DNA of 64,000 nucleotides from NCBI GenBank assembly GCA_938015875.1, contig CALLXE010000034.1:1-64000 (forward strand), read 5' to 3'. The stretch comes from an uncultured Robiginitomaculum sp. GTDB lineage: Bacteria > Pseudomonadota > Alphaproteobacteria > Caulobacterales > Maricaulaceae. Positions 60,861-64,000 of the stretch are shown here, one piece after another. The position numbers were made by a program, and so were the translations under genes. A model generated the notes under the pieces. The model had not been told where the DNA came from and made no database searches. It was given only the letters and a program-made list of their open reading frames with translations. The first letter of the stretch is position 1. Every line of letters begins with the position of its first letter.

Positions 60861-62699
60861 TTAGGCCTTAGACTTCACCCAATTGTCGACGCGCATTTCC
60901 AAAACATCGAGCGGGACAGGACCGACGGCTAAGACGACATCATGAAATTCACGAATATCAAATTTATTGCCGAGCTTTTGCTTGGCCGCTTCGCGCAGGT
61001 CCAAAATCTTGATCATGCCGATTTTATAGGCGGTCGCCTGCGCCGGCAGGACGATGTAACGCTCAATCGCTTTGCGGCAGTCATTTTCTGCGTTCGGTGT
61101 ATTGGTCACCAGATAGTCAATGGCCTCTTGGCGGGTCCATTTTTTGTCGTGGAGGCCGGTGTCAACCACCAGCCGGGCCGCGCGCCAAAGCTCCATAGCG
61201 AGGCGGCCGAAATCGGAATAGGGATCGCTGTAATAGCCCATTTCTTTGGGCAAATACTCTGAATACAATCCCCAGCCCTCTGTATAGGCCGTGTAGCCGC
61301 CAAATTTACGAAATTTCGGAACGCCGGTCAGCTCTTGAGATATGGCGAGCTGCATATGGTGACCGGGAATGCCTTCATGATAGGCCAAGGCTTCCATTTG
61401 ATAGATCGGCATGTCTTTCATGGTGTAAAGATTGGCGTAGTAAATGCCGGGGCGTGAACCATCCGGAGCCGGGCGATTATAAAACGCTTTACCGGCGGTT
61501 TTTTCGCGGAACGGCTCAACGGCTTTGACAATCATGTCAGCCTTTGGCTTTTTGATAAAGACGCTGTCTAAATCGCCTTTCATAACATCGATAAGCTTTG
61601 TGGCTTCGGCAAGATAAGCCGCTTTGCCTTGCTCTGTATCCGGATAGTAAAATTTTCCGTCCGGATCATCGCGCATATAGGCGAAGAACTCCTGCAAATC
61701 GCCGGCAAACCCGACAGTGTTCATAATCGCACGCATTTCCTTATGGATACGCGCGACTTCGGACAGACCCAAATCGTGAATCTCGGTCGCGGTCATATCC
61801 GTTGTCGTAATTTTCTTAAGGCGGTAGGCGTAAAATGCGTCCCCATCCGGCAGGCGCCAGACGCCGTCATCGGTTCCGGCCGTTTTGGATTGCTGACGCA
61901 GAGCCTTTTCCAGATTTGCATAGGCCGGTTTAAAGCTTTTCTTGAGGGCCCGCGTGGCCCGGGCGCGAAGCTTTTTCTTCTGCACCGGGGAAATGTCCAG
62001 CTTTTCTGTTTTGGCTTTAAAGTCAGCGGCCAAAGCGGAATCTTCACCATCTTCAAACGGGGCGCCTTTGGTCAGGTTGCCGATATCATCAAGCAAAAGA
62101 TCATAAACAAATTTCGGCGGCTGCACGCCGGCCTCGGCGTTACGGTTTGAGGCATCAATGACCTGTTGCATATAGGCCGGCACGCCTTCTATGCGTGATA
62201 TATAAGCTTCGGCTTCCGCTACGGACGTAATAGTGTGCTGGTTAATTAAAAGCGCCGGCGTTCCGGAATGGGCGCCGAACATTTGGTTGAACGGGTAGGA
62301 ATAATTGCGCCATTTATAGTCTTCGATATCTTCAAGCAAAGTAGCTTCCATCAGCCGATAAGAAACGGCTTCATTTTCGCCCACAACGCTCGGGTCAAAT
62401 TTTGCGCGCAGTTCAGCCAGCGTGTCTTTCGCGATTTGAAGTTCCTTTGCAGCGTTTGCTTCGCTGACCTCATCCCAGCGTCCATAGTCATCGGTTCTGA
62501 TACCCAGATAAGTCTGCGAAATCGGAGAGCGCATAACGGCGGCGTTAAACGTGTCGTCCAGCCATGTATTCAGGGCAGTATTATTGGCGGCGAGCGTTTC
62601 TGCCGATAAAGACGGACGCGGATCCGAAGTGGCCCGATCTGCGGGCTGGCAAGCCGCGAGCATGATGGCCGAAGCAGAGAGGATGAGAAGTTTGCGCAT
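60861..62699 (-). CDS. DUF885 family lipoprotein (putative metallopeptidase)
   Basis: Lipobox LAACQP; ALAYHEGIPGHHMQLAIS (HExxxxH-type motif), AYTEGWGLYSEYL. Confidence 0.9.
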   Translation of the reverse strand: MRKLLILSASAIMLAACQPADRATSDPRPSLSAETLAANNTALNTWLDDTFNAAVMRSPISQTYLGIRTDDYGRWDEVSEANAAKELQIAKDTLAELRAKFDPSVVGENEAVSYRLMEATLLEDIEDYKWRNYSYPFNQMFGAHSGTPALLINQHTITSVAEAEAYISRIEGVPAYMQQVIDASNRNAEAGVQPPKFVYDLLLDDIGNLTKGAPFEDGEDSALAADFKAKTEKLDISPVQKKKLRARATRALKKSFKPAYANLEKALRQQSKTAGTDDGVWRLPDGDAFYAYRLKKITTTDMTATEIHDLGLSEVARIHKEMRAIMNTVGFAGDLQEFFAYMRDDPDGKFYYPDTEQGKAAYLAEATKLIDVMKGDLDSVFIKKPKADMIVKAVEPFREKTAGKAFYNRPAPDGSRPGIYYANLYTMKDMPIYQMEALAYHEGIPGHHMQLAISQELTGVPKFRKFGGYTAYTEGWGLYSEYLPKEMGYYSDPYSDFGRLAMELWRAARLVVDTGLHDKKWTRQEAIDYLVTNTPNAENDCRKAIERYIVLPAQATAYKIGMIKILDLREAAKQKLGNKFDIREFHDVVLAVGPVPLDVLEMRVDNWVKSKA

Positions 62700-62790
62700 G
62701 AATATTCCTTATAAATTTTTACGTATTCTAATGGGCGAGGCCGGCGGCGTCACGGGGGTAATTCGTCACAATTTCGTAATTTTTTTCAAT

Positions 62791-62819
62791 AAAAAACCCC
62801 GCACGGGGCGGGGCTTTTT
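62791..62819 (-). terminator. Terminator downstream of the porin gene
   Basis: ccccgc acggg gcgggg hairpin with T-run on the minus strand. Confidence 0.75.
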
Positions 62820-62850
62820 GATGTGTTGCGCGCAAAGTTCAGGCGGAAGT

Positions 62851-64000
62851 CTAGAACCGGGCTTTAAAGCCGATGTTCAGGCCGTGGGCTTCGGTTTCCT
62901 GATTGGAGACTTGCTGCGGTGCGACGAACGGAATGAAGCCTTTATTATAGACATATTCCGCGCCAAAATCGATGTACTCATTAAAGCTGTGCTCAATGCC
63001 CAGAACGTGCTGCTGGTTTTTACCGAAAGTCACATCTTGGCCCATCATGCCCGTGCCGACATAATCTTCATCGGAAATATTACCCCAGGTTCCGACGGCT
63101 GAAAATGCGGTGCGTCCGCCAAAGGCGCGCGGCTTGTACCGCATTTGCGCGACAGTTACGGCGAGTTTTTCATCAAAGTCCTCATATCCGGCGACGATAT
63201 TGCCGTCGACGTCTTGCGGGATAGCCGCGGCCCATGGCTCGAAGGTCGAGGTGTATTCAAGCATGGCGTCAAAAACGTCTGAGTTATATTCTACGAAAGC
63301 GGACGCCGCGCTGTTGCGATATTCAATAAAGTTCGCCGGTGGCGTCCCGTTTTGAATGCCCGCAAATGTATGCGCAGTGAAGTTATTCCGATAGATTGTA
63401 TCGTGCAGATAGCTTGTCCCGAAGGTCAGCGCGCCGCCATTTCCGAACAAAAACTCTTTTTCAATACTGGCCGCGTAATTGCCGATATTATTTTCCTCGC
63501 CGGCAAATGCCGTGCGCAATTGTCGGCCGGCGCTGAAAGCAGAGCCTGTGATTTTCAACCCGTTTTTATAATAACCGAGTTCCAGTACCGGTTGATCACT
63601 TTGCGCCCAGAAATAATGTTGCGCTTCTGTATGTGTAAAGGGATTGTAGCCGTCAAAATTACCAAAATCGATCGTTTTGCGACCAAACGCAGCATAGAAC
63701 GGCGTTTTGTCCAAATTACCGAAGGTGACGAAGGCTTTGCGAAGCTGCAACTCATCCTGCTCCCCTTTATATTCTGTTTCGGAATATTCAGGCTGCAGAT
63801 AAATTGTCGTCCAATCACCAAACGTACCGGTGATTGCGAGCGCTGCATTATTGATCGCAAAAATGCCGGATTCGGTATCTGTGCGGTTTGTAAAGTTAGG
63901 GAAGCGTGACAGGATTGGGAATTGCCCAGGCTCTTCTGACCTTTGATACATGAAACCGCCTTTGATGCCTGCGCCCAAATAGAGTGAGTTCGGGGCGAGG
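62851..64000 (-). CDS. LbtU-like outer-membrane porin (5' end beyond window)
   Basis: Beta-barrel pattern, terminal Phe (GFKARF), AAFGRKTIDFGNFDGYNPFTHTE; frame stays open through 64000 (LAPNSLYLGAGIKGG...). Confidence 0.75.
   Translation of the reverse strand, partial: LAPNSLYLGAGIKGGFMYQRSEEPGQFPILSRFPNFTNRTDTESGIFAINNAALAITGTFGDWTTIYLQPEYSETEYKGEQDELQLRKAFVTFGNLDKTPFYAAFGRKTIDFGNFDGYNPFTHTEAQHYFWAQSDQPVLELGYYKNGLKITGSAFSAGRQLRTAFAGEENNIGNYAASIEKEFLFGNGGALTFGTSYLHDTIYRNNFTAHTFAGIQNGTPPANFIEYRNSAASAFVEYNSDVFDAMLEYTSTFEPWAAAIPQDVDGNIVAGYEDFDEKLAVTVAQMRYKPRAFGGRTAFSAVGTWGNISDEDYVGTGMMGQDVTFGKNQQHVLGIEHSFNEYIDFGAEYVYNKGFIPFVAPQQVSNQETEAHGLNIGFKARF

Overview
The window is a 64 kb alphaproteobacterial chromosomal segment. 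This assignment rests on conserved gene order (rplU-rpmA-obgE-proBA-nadD-rsfS-rlmH; zapA-6S RNA-fthC; yebC-ruvCAB-ybgC-tolQRAB-pal-cpoB-tilS-ftsH-folP) and on typical alphaproteobacterial gene products. Most of the window is housekeeping. The standout is a roughly 9.1-kb gene at 10312-19389 (-) encoding a secreted protein of about 3,025 aa. Most of it consists of roughly 100 copies of one 23-aa (69-bp) repeat. The copies split into an N-terminal acidic block (VVVQEASTELVTIPATYETVTET) and a C-terminal basic block (RVVKTPASTQERTIPAVTKQVTR) that align position by position. The two blocks are separated by a Cys-containing linker and are followed by a peptidoglycan-binding domain. The arrangement suggests that both arms of a small cell-wall protein family expanded into a giant, oppositely charged fibre. 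Other notable items: a SUKH/SMI1-KNR4-like gene missed by the ORF track because its start codon is out of frame across an A5 homopolymer; a fatty-acid desaturase split by an apparent AT-AT dinucleotide duplication; an exported SR/RD-repeat protein; an RTX protein inserted directly after 6S RNA; a GIY-YIG protein lacking canonical catalytic residues; a Coq4-motif protein overlapping the desaturase; an orphan Flp pilin; and a long palindromic element between ftsH and folP. All homology statements come from motif reading and recall. No searches were run.
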